A stretch of DNA of 64,000 nt, from positions 5,270,001-5,334,000 of the forward strand of contig NZ_CP014504.1 in assembly GCF_001590605.1 (NCBI RefSeq). Direction: 5' to 3'. Below, one piece after another: positions 26,998 through 35,519 of this stretch. The notes under the pieces were generated by a model that was not told the DNA's origin, searched no databases, and saw nothing but the letters and a program-made list of their open reading frames with translations. The stretch is from Pedobacter cryoconitis. Its GTDB lineage: Bacteria; Bacteroidota; Bacteroidia; Sphingobacteriales; Sphingobacteriaceae. The translations under genes were made by a program, and so were the position numbers. Numbering within the stretch: the first letter of the stretch is position 1; each line of letters starts with the position of its first letter.

Positions 26998-27228
26998 ATG
27001 GAAGAAATAAAGTTTGTTAATAGCTTTGCACTACAATTTGATGAAACAGATCCTCAATCGATCAAGATTGATACTAATTTTAAGGATCTTGAAGAGTGGA
27101 GCTCTTTAACTGCATTGTCAATCATGGCAATGGTAGATGAGGAATACGGAGTTAATCTAACTGCTGAAGACCTGAAAAATTCAAACACATTAGGCGATAT
27201 CTTCAATATTATCAGCTCGAAGGCCTAA
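26998..27228 (+). CDS. Dedicated acyl carrier protein
   Basis: The 76-aa acidic four-helix protein is a typical ACP. The phosphopantetheine serine lies in LEEWSSLTALSIMAMVDEEY (about residue 37). The usual Asp before that serine (DSL) is replaced by Ser (SSL), while the Leu and the acidic helix II after it are kept. It begins 45 bases after the transferase gene and ends three bases before the SDR gene. It most likely carries a short acyl chain built by the flanking KAS III and SDR, separate from the fatty-acid synthesis ACP. Confidence 0.85.
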   Translation: MEEIKFVNSFALQFDETDPQSIKIDTNFKDLEEWSSLTALSIMAMVDEEYGVNLTAEDLKNSNTLGDIFNIISSKA

Positions 27229-27231
27229 ATT

Positions 27232-27969
27232 ATGTTCTCACTACGTGGTAAAACTTTTCTCGTTACTGGTGCCTCTTCAGGAATCGGTCAGCAAATCGCA
27301 ATTTCTATCTCCAATCATGGTGGCAGGGTAATCGCTGCCGGCCGGGATATGAACCGTATTCAGGAAACTTTGAGTCTTCTTGAGGGAGAGGGGCATTCTT
27401 ATCATTTATTTGATCTGTCTGACTATAAAGATATCACTGAATTTATCAGTAAGTCTGAAAAATTCGATGGTGTAGTTTTCAATGCTGGTGTAATAGATTA
27501 TACACCAGTAAAGTTCATTAATGAGGCGAAAATGTTCAAGGTATTTGATGTCAATTTTAAAGGCTCGGTATTTCTAAGTCAGCAGCTTATCAAAAATAAG
27601 CTGATTAATAAAATGGGATCACTGGTGTTTATTTCTTCAATTTCATCAAAACTTGGCGTTCCGGGTACAGCCCTATACGCTTCTTCAAAAGCTGCACTAA
27701 CGGCATATGCTAAAGTCGTTGCCTCAGAATTAGCCAATCAAAAAATTAGAGCTAATAGTATTTCTCCAGGAATAATTGTAACACCAATGACTGAAAAAGC
27801 AGCTGAGGCCGTTACTGATTCATCGGTTAAAGAAGCTGAAAAGGATTATCCTCTTGGATATGGTACGCCATTGGATGTTGCTGGCCTGGTTATTTACCTT
27901 TTGAGTGATGCAAGCCGGTGGATGACTGGTTCTGATTTAATTTTAGATGGTGGTTTAACGCTGAAATAG
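27232..27969 (+). CDS. FabG-like SDR, putative 3-ketoacyl-ACP reductase
   Basis: The 245-aa classical SDR has GASSGIGQQIA (residues about 12-22), FNAGVIDYTP in the place of the NAG motif, SSISSKLGVPGTALYASSKAAL with catalytic Ser, Tyr and Lys, and ISPGIIVTPMT. It ends in WMTGSDLILDGGLTLK, the usual FabG C terminus. Between an ACP and a KAS III, reduction of a 3-ketoacyl-ACP to 3-hydroxyacyl-ACP is the natural prediction. It could alternatively reduce a sugar ketone. Confidence 0.82.
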   Translation: MFSLRGKTFLVTGASSGIGQQIAISISNHGGRVIAAGRDMNRIQETLSLLEGEGHSYHLFDLSDYKDITEFISKSEKFDGVVFNAGVIDYTPVKFINEAKMFKVFDVNFKGSVFLSQQLIKNKLINKMGSLVFISSISSKLGVPGTALYASSKAALTAYAKVVASELANQKIRANSISPGIIVTPMTEKAAEAVTDSSVKEAEKDYPLGYGTPLDVAGLVIYLLSDASRWMTGSDLILDGGLTLK

Positions 27970-27975
27970 TAATTT

Positions 27976-28983
27976 ATGAAAGCAAAAATAAAAGCAATTT
28001 CCTACTACTTACCTGAGAAAATACTGGGTAATGAAGAAATAAATACATTATTTCCGGAGTGGTCCGTAGATAAAATATCAAGTAAGACAGGGATTTACAG
28101 TCGCCATATTGCTGCAGAAGATGAATTCTCATCAGATATGGCTATAAAAGCGGCTGAAAACCTATTCTCGGAACATAATATAGATAGAAAGGATATTGAT
28201 TTTATTCTTTTATGTACTCAAAGTCCTGATTATATTTTACCTACTACTGCCTGTATCATTCAGGATAAGCTGGGTATTCCAACTTCGGCCGGGGCCCTTG
28301 ACTTTAACCTTGGGTGCTCAGGATATATTTATGGATTGGGGCTGGCGAAGGGATTGGTGTATGCAGGAATAGCGAAAAACATCTTATTATTGACGGCGGA
28401 AACCTATAGTAAATTCATTCATCCAAAAGATAAAAGTAACCTGACTATTTTTGGTGATGCAGCATCAGCAACGCTGATCACTGCTGGTGATGGATTCGCA
28501 GAGATAGGAGAATTTGATTTTGGAACTGATGGTAAAGGTGCTGAGAATTTGATCGTTAAAAAAGGCGGTGTCAAATTTCCTGGATTAAGTGACCAGAGCG
28601 AAGACGTAACTGATGAATTTGGTAACGTTAATAGCCCTGGGAAGTTGCATATGAATGGAGGTGAAATCTTCGGATTTACTTCTGGGGCTGTACCAAAGTT
28701 AATCCAGAATGTATTAACTAATAATAAGTTAGAACCTTCAGAGATTAATTTATATGTCTTTCACCAGGCAAATAAATATATGCTCAATCACCTTAGAAAA
28801 AAGATAAATATAGAAGAAGAGAAGTTTTTCTATTTTCTTAAAGATTGTGGCAATACCGTATCTTCTACTATACCAATAGCGTTGAAAGAAGCTGTGAAAG
28901 ATGCTGATCTAAATGGAAATATCCTTTTAGCTGGCTTTGGTGTCGGTTATTCATGGGGTGGTTGTGTCCTTAATATAGGTTAA
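27976..28983 (+). CDS. 3-oxoacyl-ACP synthase III-like (FabH family)
   Basis: The 335-aa protein has the KAS III catalytic triad: Cys in ALDFNLGCSGYIYGL (about residue 114), His in LYVFHQANKYML (about 258) and Asn in KDCGNTVSSTIPIAL (about 293). The start AISYYLPEKILGNEEINTLF and GIYSRHIA are typical of KAS III enzymes in biosynthetic clusters. It would condense an acyl-CoA starter with malonyl-ACP. Six bases separate it from the SDR gene. It closes the acyl module. Confidence 0.87.
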   Translation: MKAKIKAISYYLPEKILGNEEINTLFPEWSVDKISSKTGIYSRHIAAEDEFSSDMAIKAAENLFSEHNIDRKDIDFILLCTQSPDYILPTTACIIQDKLGIPTSAGALDFNLGCSGYIYGLGLAKGLVYAGIAKNILLLTAETYSKFIHPKDKSNLTIFGDAASATLITAGDGFAEIGEFDFGTDGKGAENLIVKKGGVKFPGLSDQSEDVTDEFGNVNSPGKLHMNGGEIFGFTSGAVPKLIQNVLTNNKLEPSEINLYVFHQANKYMLNHLRKKINIEEEKFFYFLKDCGNTVSSTIPIALKEAVKDADLNGNILLAGFGVGYSWGGCVLNIG

Positions 28984-29340
28984 ACTAATTACTATAAGAA
29001 AAGATGCCAGTCCAGAATTTAGCATCTTCCGCAAAGTGCGCAATAAAAAGTAATTCAAATTTTTAGGTTTTTCATACACTAATTGTACAAAACGTTCATT
29101 ATTTAGGTCAGGCATGAATATATAGACATAATTATTTGATAAAATCTCAGGTTCTATTTTTGATATTTTCTTATTAAAATGGAAAATTATAAGTTATTTT
29201 TATTTGTATTTTTAACTATTTTTATCATTTATAGCGGTAATAGTGATAAATCTATTCTGTTATTTTAATAAATGAAAAGAGGTAATTTGAACTTGGTATG
29301 ATTTTTTGATTAAATTCGTGGATTATTAAAATATAGAATC
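28984..29340. other. Non-coding leader region before the WbpM/PglF-like gene
   Basis: No credible gene is present. A 7-bp stem (29001-29007 with 29022-29028) lacks a T-tract. A TATTTTTG box at 29155-29162 could start a leader of about 170 bases for the TTG-initiated downstream gene. Confidence 0.4.
29155..29162 (+). promoter_or_regulatory. Putative -7 promoter box
   Basis: TATTTTTG fits TAnnTTTG. A TTTG at 29135-29138 lies upstream with a 16-base spacer, a little short for the phylum. Confidence 0.35.
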
Positions 29341-31275
29341 TTGTTCAGTCAGATAAACATAGTACCCAGATGGATAATATTTACGCTTGATTTAACGATA
29401 TGCTTTATATCGTTAACACTTGCATACCTAATCAAAAGAAATTTTGATCTTTCTACTTTAGATTACGTAGAGTTTAGCAGAAATGTATTGGTTACCACCG
29501 TAATCAGCACACTGGTTTTTTTAAAGGTCAAAACCTTTTCGGGAATTATCAGGTATACGAGTGCTCAGGACACTTTCCGCATCTTATACGCGGTGATAGT
29601 AATTAATAGTACCTTTTTCCTGGTAAATATGGCCTTTGTTGCTACTGGTAATAATGCTATTATTCCAAATAGTATATTAATTATCAATGGTTTATCAAGT
29701 TTTTTACTGTTAATTACCTACCGTGTTCTGATCAAATATTTCTTTATTTATATCAAAAACCTAAAACTTGATAAGATCCGAGTAATGATCTATGGAGCTG
29801 GTGAAGCAGGTGTTGCTACTAAAAGGACATTTGATCATGATCCTCATGTCAATAAAAATATTATTGCTTTTGTAGACGACGATCAGCGAAAAATGGGTAA
29901 AACGATTGATGGGATCAAAATCCTTGATGCTAAAGACCTGGTCAACCTGATTGTTGAACATCAGCTTGACGAAATTATCTTTGCATCTTATACCATTCCT
30001 AAGGAACGTAAAAATCAAATCGTAGATGTTTGTCTGGAAAACGGGATCAAAGTATTAAACATTCCGCCTCCTAACGTCTGGACTGACGGTAAACTTCAGC
30101 CAACTCAAATCAAAAAACTTAATATTGAAGATCTGCTGGACCGTAAGTCTATTCATATTGATATTGAAGGAATTGGTCATCAGCTTAAAAATAAACGGAT
30201 ATTGATTACGGGTGCTGCTGGTTCAATCGGCAGTGAAATTGTGCGCCAGCTGACGAAATTTGAAGTAGGACTGATTATTTTATGTGATCAATCTGAAACG
30301 GCACTTCACGAACTCTACCTCGAGCTGACTGAAACAGCAAAAAACCAGAACTTCCATGCATTTATTGGTGACGTACGTGACGAAAAGCGTATGGAACATT
30401 TATTTAGCACTTTTAAGCCTCACTACGTTTACCACGCAGGCGCCTATAAACATGTGCCTTTGATGGAAGATAATCCTTGTGAAGCCATTAAAACCAATGT
30501 GCTGGGTACAAAAACAATTGCAGATAAGGCAGTAAAATATGGCGTTCAGAAATTCGTCATGATTTCTACAGATAAAGCAGTGAACCCTACGAATGTAATG
30601 GGCGCTTCCAAAAGGATCGCAGAAATTTATGTTCAGTCCTTAAATAATTCTCTGCACCACAGAGATCATATTTTCAGCAACGGGTTAAGTTATATCAATG
30701 AATTGGATATCAAACCGATTACTAAATTTATTACTACGCGTTTCGGAAATGTTTTAGGTTCGAATGGCTCTGTAATCCCAAGATTTAAACAGCAGATTGA
30801 AAAAGGGGGGCCTGTTACAGTGACCCATCCAGAGATTACACGTTACTTCATGACGATTCCTGAAGCCTGCCGTCTGGTACTTGAGGCGGGTTGTATGGGA
30901 GATGGTGGTGAAATATTCATCTTTGATATGGGAAAATCGGTAAAGATTGTTGATCTGGCTAAAAAGATGATCCAATTGGCAGGGCTCGTACCTAATCAGG
31001 ATATTCAGATTGAGTACTCAGGGTTAAGGCCAGGAGAGAAACTATTTGAAGAGTTATTGAATGATAACGAGAATACAATGCCTACGCATCATGAAAAGAT
31101 CATGATTGGTAAAGTAAGAGAATATGCATTTGATGAAATTCAGCTTCAGATTTATGCTTTGATAGAACATGCTAAAAGATGTGATGACCTTCAGGTTGTT
31201 AAACTCATGAAAGAGCTGGTTAAAGAGTATAAGAGCAAAAACTCAATCTTTGAAGATCTGGATGTAAAATCCTAA
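29341..31275 (+). CDS. Membrane-bound UDP-GlcNAc 4,6-dehydratase (WbpM/PglF/CapD type)
   Basis: The 644-aa protein has four N-terminal membrane helices (about residues 10-140). A first Rossmann domain follows (VMIYGAGEAGVATKRTF, about 155), then the catalytic SDR domain (ILITGAAGSIGSEIVRQLTK, about 287). STDKAVNPTNVMGASKRIAE has Met in place of the usual Tyr, as is normal for WbpM/PglF, and TTRFGNVLGSNGSVIPRF follows. It makes UDP-2-acetamido-2,6-dideoxy-4-hexulose. No ATG is in frame near the start and a stop lies at 29311, so initiation at TTG 29341 is the best choice. Confidence 0.88.
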   Translation: MFSQINIVPRWIIFTLDLTICFISLTLAYLIKRNFDLSTLDYVEFSRNVLVTTVISTLVFLKVKTFSGIIRYTSAQDTFRILYAVIVINSTFFLVNMAFVATGNNAIIPNSILIINGLSSFLLLITYRVLIKYFFIYIKNLKLDKIRVMIYGAGEAGVATKRTFDHDPHVNKNIIAFVDDDQRKMGKTIDGIKILDAKDLVNLIVEHQLDEIIFASYTIPKERKNQIVDVCLENGIKVLNIPPPNVWTDGKLQPTQIKKLNIEDLLDRKSIHIDIEGIGHQLKNKRILITGAAGSIGSEIVRQLTKFEVGLIILCDQSETALHELYLELTETAKNQNFHAFIGDVRDEKRMEHLFSTFKPHYVYHAGAYKHVPLMEDNPCEAIKTNVLGTKTIADKAVKYGVQKFVMISTDKAVNPTNVMGASKRIAEIYVQSLNNSLHHRDHIFSNGLSYINELDIKPITKFITTRFGNVLGSNGSVIPRFKQQIEKGGPVTVTHPEITRYFMTIPEACRLVLEAGCMGDGGEIFIFDMGKSVKIVDLAKKMIQLAGLVPNQDIQIEYSGLRPGEKLFEELLNDNENTMPTHHEKIMIGKVREYAFDEIQLQIYALIEHAKRCDDLQVVKLMKELVKEYKSKNSIFEDLDVKS

Positions 31276-31295
31276 ATCATACTTAATACCACATC

Positions 31296-31874
31296 TTATT
31301 TTTTAATCCAGAGCTTTAAAACCTCACCGGTAATATGCTGCACTCTTTTATAAGAAGGAGGAACATATTCATTATTGCAGTGAAAGGTTGCGACTCTTGT
31401 ACCTGATGGCTTTTCTTCCAGTAAGTTATAAAACTGTGTAAGGTATTCATTATAAATATCCTGAGAACAGTCAATCAGGTTATCAATAGGCTTATAATGG
31501 AATAAGTTTTCACTGAAAGAGTTATAAAAATAGATGTGATCATAATTATCCATGTCCAGTTCATTAAAATTGGCATGAATGAAATTTACATTGGTTGTCC
31601 TTGTTGCATTTTGGGCAATAATCGCCTCGTCTACCAATGCTTTTCTTTGCTCCACACCATGAAAAATATGCGTTGGGAAAATTTGAGCAGCTACGATACA
31701 AAATTTACCCACCCCACTTCCTATATCTAAAATATTTTTTCCTTCGCCTGCGGTAAGGTGTGTAGCGGCCTTTATAGCAACGTCAATAGGAGTCCAGTGG
31801 ATAGAAGACAGCTGTTGTGCCCTCAATGAGTACAAACTATCGAATGCTGCGTCGTTTGAAAAATTGTCAATCAT
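31296..31874 (-). CDS. Class I SAM-dependent methyltransferase
   Basis: The start at 31874 gives MIDNFSNDAAFDSLYSLRAQ, 192 aa. The longer frame to 31904 overlaps a promoter box and is rejected. The SAM-binding motif NILDIGSGVGKFCIVAAQIF lies at about residues 54-73, followed by GVEQRKALVDEA (acidic ribose-binding residue) and the later DHIYFYNSFSENL. The C-terminal part has no further domain. Substrate is unknown. It faces the polysaccharide operon tail to tail, 20 bases from its end. Confidence 0.75.
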   Translation of the reverse strand: MIDNFSNDAAFDSLYSLRAQQLSSIHWTPIDVAIKAATHLTAGEGKNILDIGSGVGKFCIVAAQIFPTHIFHGVEQRKALVDEAIIAQNATRTTNVNFIHANFNELDMDNYDHIYFYNSFSENLFHYKPIDNLIDCSQDIYNEYLTQFYNLLEEKPSGTRVATFHCNNEYVPPSYKRVQHITGEVLKLWIKK

Positions 31875-31893
31875 AGTTATTTCCCGCTCTGGA

Positions 31894-31901
31894 CAAAGGT
31901 A
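31894..31901 (-). promoter_or_regulatory. Putative promoter of the methyltransferase gene
   Basis: On the minus strand TACCTTTG matches TAnnTTTG and lies 19 bases upstream of the chosen ATG. It also overlaps the region of the longer alternative start. Confidence 0.5.
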
Positions 31902-31986
31902 CATCGTAATTTTATCAATGTGATTAAGCCCAGGATAAAAAGATGGAGTAACTTTTGCTATTTTATATTAAAATATTAAAAATTCT

Positions 31987-32895
31987 ATGGCTACAATAAA
32001 ACCTTCTCTTGTTATTCTGGCTGCTGGTATGGCTAGCAGATACGGTGGTAATAAGCAAACTGAATCTTTTGGTCCCTCGGGAGAAACTATAATGGAGTAT
32101 TCAATTTACGACGCGATAAAAGCTGGATTCGGAAAGGTGATCTTTATTATAAGAGAGGAGTTCTCAGTTGCATTTAAAGAGGTTATTGAGCCTAAATTAA
32201 GTGGAAAGATTGCTACAGATTATGTTTATCAATCACTGGAAAGTTTTAGTGGTGGCAGAAATATCCCTGCAGACAGAACAAAACCTTTTGGAACATCACA
32301 TGCATTACTGTGCTGCAAGGATGTATTGGATGGTCCGTTTGCGGTAATTAATGCAGATGATTTTTACGGCTTTGATGCCTTTAAGCAAGCTTATAATTTT
32401 CTGACTACTGCTATAGAAGTAAATAAATATGCTTGTATAGGATATGAATTAAAAAATACATTAAGTGATAATGGATCGGTAACACGCGGAGAAATTAATG
32501 TAAATGCAGCTCAGGAGATTGTAAGCATTACTGAACGTAAAGAGATCTATAAAGAAGAAGGCAAAGCATTTACTAAAACCGGTGATTCAGTACAGGAACT
32601 TCCGCTGGATACCAAGGTAAGTATGAATTTCTTTTGCTTCACACCAGATTTTGTGAACTGGTCTGAACAGGAATATTATAAGTTTTTGGATAAAAACAGT
32701 ACCGAGCTAAAGGCAGAATTCCTTATTCCTGAGGTTGCTGACCTGCTGATTAAATCTGGTGAAGGTGTTGTAAAGATGATTCCTACACAAGCTAAATGGT
32801 TTGGGGTGACATTTAAAGAAGATGCGCCAGTGGTAAAAGCTGCTTTACAGAAGCTTGCGGATGAAGGTATTTACCCTGGTAATCTTTGGGGATAA
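31987..32895 (+). CDS. NDP-sugar nucleotidyltransferase
   Basis: The 302-aa protein begins SLVILAAGMASRYGGNKQTE, the nucleotidyltransferase Gly-rich loop with the conserved Arg and Lys, followed by TSHALLCCKDVLDGPFAVINADDFYG with the metal-binding Asp-Asp. No left-handed helix or acetyltransferase domain follows. Such enzymes couple NTP and sugar 1-phosphate. The activating base and sugar cannot be assigned; the protein group is often found as a stand-alone gene in Bacteroidota. The next gene starts five bases after the stop. Confidence 0.78.
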   Translation: MATIKPSLVILAAGMASRYGGNKQTESFGPSGETIMEYSIYDAIKAGFGKVIFIIREEFSVAFKEVIEPKLSGKIATDYVYQSLESFSGGRNIPADRTKPFGTSHALLCCKDVLDGPFAVINADDFYGFDAFKQAYNFLTTAIEVNKYACIGYELKNTLSDNGSVTRGEINVNAAQEIVSITERKEIYKEEGKAFTKTGDSVQELPLDTKVSMNFFCFTPDFVNWSEQEYYKFLDKNSTELKAEFLIPEVADLLIKSGEGVVKMIPTQAKWFGVTFKEDAPVVKAALQKLADEGIYPGNLWG

Positions 32896-32900
32896 AGTTT

Positions 32901-34127
32901 ATGTTTTCGATAAAAGAACATTGGTGGAGAGTGCAGCGGCTGATTGAACAGGCGGTGCTCAGGAATTCAGACCCCTCAGAAGAGGAGCATGTCTTTTGGC
33001 GGAAACGACTTTTTAGAAATGTGATCAGCTATGGTTTTATTATCAGCATAGTCGCATTTGTCTCTTCAGTTACTTTTGGTTTTTTTGCCGGCAATACTAT
33101 TGTACAATGGTTCAATGTTGTTTTTGTATTCGCCTTATTATCTATTATTTTCAATAAGAAAATCATGATTCATACCAGGAAAATATTAGCACTATTTCTT
33201 CTATACGTGCTAGCGATCATTTATATAGCGGTTTTAGGTTCAGAAGGACCAGGAGTCCTTTATTTGATTATCATTACTATTTTTTCTGCTATGATCTTCC
33301 CGCGTCCTGCTGCCTATTGGCTTGTCGGGTTAAATGTCCTGATTTGTGCAGGCTTTGGTGCAGTCATACAGTATAAACTCTTTGAGAGCCCGTTATTGCA
33401 GAGTTATGATTTGCCGCTATGGGCGTCTTACTCCGGGAACCTCATTTTTGTGAGTCTGATCAGTGTGATGTTAATCAGTAAAGTGCTAAATGGTCTGGAA
33501 CAGACTATCAAAAAAGAAGCGAATCTGATTTCCAGATTAGATGCCTCAGAGCGCTACTTTAGAAATACATTCGAGGCCAACCCCGTTCCGATGTATGTCT
33601 TTGATGTGGAGAATGGCAAATTCCTGCATGCCAATGATGCTGCCTGTACTAAATACGGCTACACCAAAGAAGAATTTCTGCAGATGAATATTGTGGATAT
33701 CCGTCCGCAATCAGAAAGCAGTAAATTGATGGATCTCACCAGTATGATTAATAACAGGGACTATTCCGGTATATTAATTCATATCAATAAAAATAAAGAG
33801 GTTTTTCCCGTAGAGATTGAAACCAATACGATCAGGTTCGAAGAACGCGAAGCACGCCTGGTGTTGGCTACAGATGTGTCTGAACGGATTGATTATATTC
33901 AAAAAATTGAACGTCAGAACAAAGACTTGAAAGAAATTGCCTGGATACAAAGTCATATGGTCAGGGCTCCACTGGCAAATATTATGAGTTTAACAGAATT
34001 CCTGATCAAATATCCTGGTGAAGACACGCAACAGACTTTAAACTTCCTTAATGATTCTTCACAGAAATTAAATATGGCTATTGAATCTATTGTAGGACAG
34101 GCTGGTGGTTCTGGTTTGACAAGTTAA
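32901..34127 (+). CDS. Membrane PAS-DHp protein lacking the kinase ATPase domain
   Basis: The ATG at 32901 gives 408 aa. Six hydrophobic helices fill about residues 35-200. A PAS domain follows (about 225-335, RYFRNTFEANPVPMYVFDVE and KYGYTKEEFLQMNIVDIRP), then a HisKA-like dimerisation helix with the phosphoacceptor His at about 352 (IAWIQSHMVRAPLANIMSL). The protein stops about 56 residues later, before any N, G1 or G2 box of a HATPase domain. Its end overlaps the convergent kinase gene by 41 bases. It could be a natural phosphotransfer or signalling partner or a truncated kinase. Confidence 0.75.
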   Translation: MFSIKEHWWRVQRLIEQAVLRNSDPSEEEHVFWRKRLFRNVISYGFIISIVAFVSSVTFGFFAGNTIVQWFNVVFVFALLSIIFNKKIMIHTRKILALFLLYVLAIIYIAVLGSEGPGVLYLIIITIFSAMIFPRPAAYWLVGLNVLICAGFGAVIQYKLFESPLLQSYDLPLWASYSGNLIFVSLISVMLISKVLNGLEQTIKKEANLISRLDASERYFRNTFEANPVPMYVFDVENGKFLHANDAACTKYGYTKEEFLQMNIVDIRPQSESSKLMDLTSMINNRDYSGILIHINKNKEVFPVEIETNTIRFEEREARLVLATDVSERIDYIQKIERQNKDLKEIAWIQSHMVRAPLANIMSLTEFLIKYPGEDTQQTLNFLNDSSQKLNMAIESIVGQAGGSGLTS

Positions 34128-35265
34128 CATTTTCGCCTTTAAAGGTAATGGTAAAAGTAGTGCCCTCATTCACTGCACTTTTAACCTCAATATGGCCACC
34201 AAGAGAGGTAATCTGTGATTTAGTAATAAACAGACCCACGCCATTTCCTGTGATATGGTTATGAAACCGCTGATGAAGGCCAAAGAGTTTGTCTTTATTG
34301 GTCTCCATATCAATGCCGGTTCCATTGTCCGAAAAGCTTAGTATACAGTTATTTTGCTCATCCCTGGTCAGCTTCACTTTTATTTCAAGTTGTCTGTTAT
34401 GCAGGCGGTATTTGATCGCATTTGACAACAAATTCATCAATATACTTTCCAGGTAACTTTTATTGAAATGTATGTGAGTACAATCAAAATTACTAGTCAA
34501 TAGTACACCAAGCTGTTTAATCTGCTCATTAAAAGAGTGACAAACTTTCTCAAATGCTTTCTGCACATTAACTTTCGTGAGCTTTACACCCTGGTTATCT
34601 TTAAGCGTTAAAATATGGGTAAGGTCAAAAACCGTTTCACTTAATCTGTCTGTAGAGCATTTAAACAGGTCCACAATCCCTTTATTGTAGTCATCGAGCA
34701 AGTCGGTTTCCAGAATATTAATCAAGCCTATTAGATTAGCCAGTGGTGTTCTCAGGTTATGGGAAATAATATAGACAAACTGATTAAGGTCCTGATTCCT
34801 TTTAGTAAATTCCTGAATCAACAGTGCTTGTTCATTTTCACTATTTACCCGATCCGTACTATCATTAAATCTGAACATCAGCGACTGCATACTGTCATCA
34901 AGCAAGTTAGTCATTACACCTTCTATCCAGCGGTATTCGCTCTGCTTGGTCCGGCTTCTGAATTTTAGATTGATGTTAGCTCCGGAAGAAGAAACGACCA
35001 GTTGAAGTCTTTCTTTGGTGTGATCCAGATCTTCCGGATGTACAGTATCTAAGATGTTGAATCCAAGGTACTCTTCGTTGCTAAAACCAAATAGTTGTTC
35101 AGTAGAGGTGGTAACATGAATGAAGTCACCATTTTTTTTTATAAAGAATATTAGTTCGTTGCATTTTTCAATGATCGTGAGAAAGTTTTTATTCTTTTCA
35201 GCGTACCCCATCCTATGCGCAGTATTGTGTCTTTCCTGCCACCTAAAGTTTTGTCTCATAACCAT
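34087..35265 (-). CDS. PAS-domain sensor histidine kinase
   Basis: The 392-aa cytoplasmic protein has a PAS domain (about 28-140, FFIKKNGDFIHVTTSTEQLF, FSNEEYLGFNILDTVHPEDL). A HisKA helix follows with His169 in YIISHNLRTPLANLIGL, and then a complete HATPase domain with N box YLESILMNLLSNAIKYRL, G1 ILSFSDNGTGID and G2 GNGVGLFITKSQITSLGG. No membrane helix is seen. It is closely related over the catalytic part to the kinase at 46136. A 41-base overlap at its 3' end with the convergent gene may link their expression. Confidence 0.88.
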   Translation of the reverse strand: MVMRQNFRWQERHNTAHRMGYAEKNKNFLTIIEKCNELIFFIKKNGDFIHVTTSTEQLFGFSNEEYLGFNILDTVHPEDLDHTKERLQLVVSSSGANINLKFRSRTKQSEYRWIEGVMTNLLDDSMQSLMFRFNDSTDRVNSENEQALLIQEFTKRNQDLNQFVYIISHNLRTPLANLIGLINILETDLLDDYNKGIVDLFKCSTDRLSETVFDLTHILTLKDNQGVKLTKVNVQKAFEKVCHSFNEQIKQLGVLLTSNFDCTHIHFNKSYLESILMNLLSNAIKYRLHNRQLEIKVKLTRDEQNNCILSFSDNGTGIDMETNKDKLFGLHQRFHNHITGNGVGLFITKSQITSLGGHIEVKSAVNEGTTFTITFKGENVNLSNQNHQPVLQ

Positions 35266-35519
35266 TTAAAACACTAAAATATTCAAACATCCTGACAATT
35301 TCTCAATTTTTTTAAAGATAATGAACAAAATGAGCGAGCTTTATTCACATAATTATTGAAATGGTGAATAAAAAGAACGGCTGTTTACTTTAGAGCAGGA
35401 TTGAATGTGGAGAAAAAATTCTATCTTGGATAAATGATCACAAGGCTTTTTCTTTTTAATAAAAGATTCAATCTAATAACTAGCTTTGTATCGTCAAAAT
35501 TGTTGACTGAAACCTGCAT
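35266..35519. promoter_or_regulatory. Divergent intergenic region with inverted repeat
   Basis: This gap separates two divergently transcribed kinase genes. TTTATTCAC (35340-35348) and its exact complement GTGAATAAA (35364-35372) form a 9-bp inverted repeat with a 15-base spacer, which could be an operator or hairpin serving either gene. The -7 box of the rightward gene is at 35481. Confidence 0.35.
35481..35488 (+). promoter_or_regulatory. Putative promoter of the GAF-PAS kinase gene
   Basis: TAGCTTTG matches TAnnTTTG, 31 bases upstream of the ATG at 35520. Confidence 0.5.

Noticed and set aside
29001..29028. 7-bp stem after the KAS III gene as a terminator
   Set aside because: The 14-base loop is large and no T-tract follows on the plus strand.
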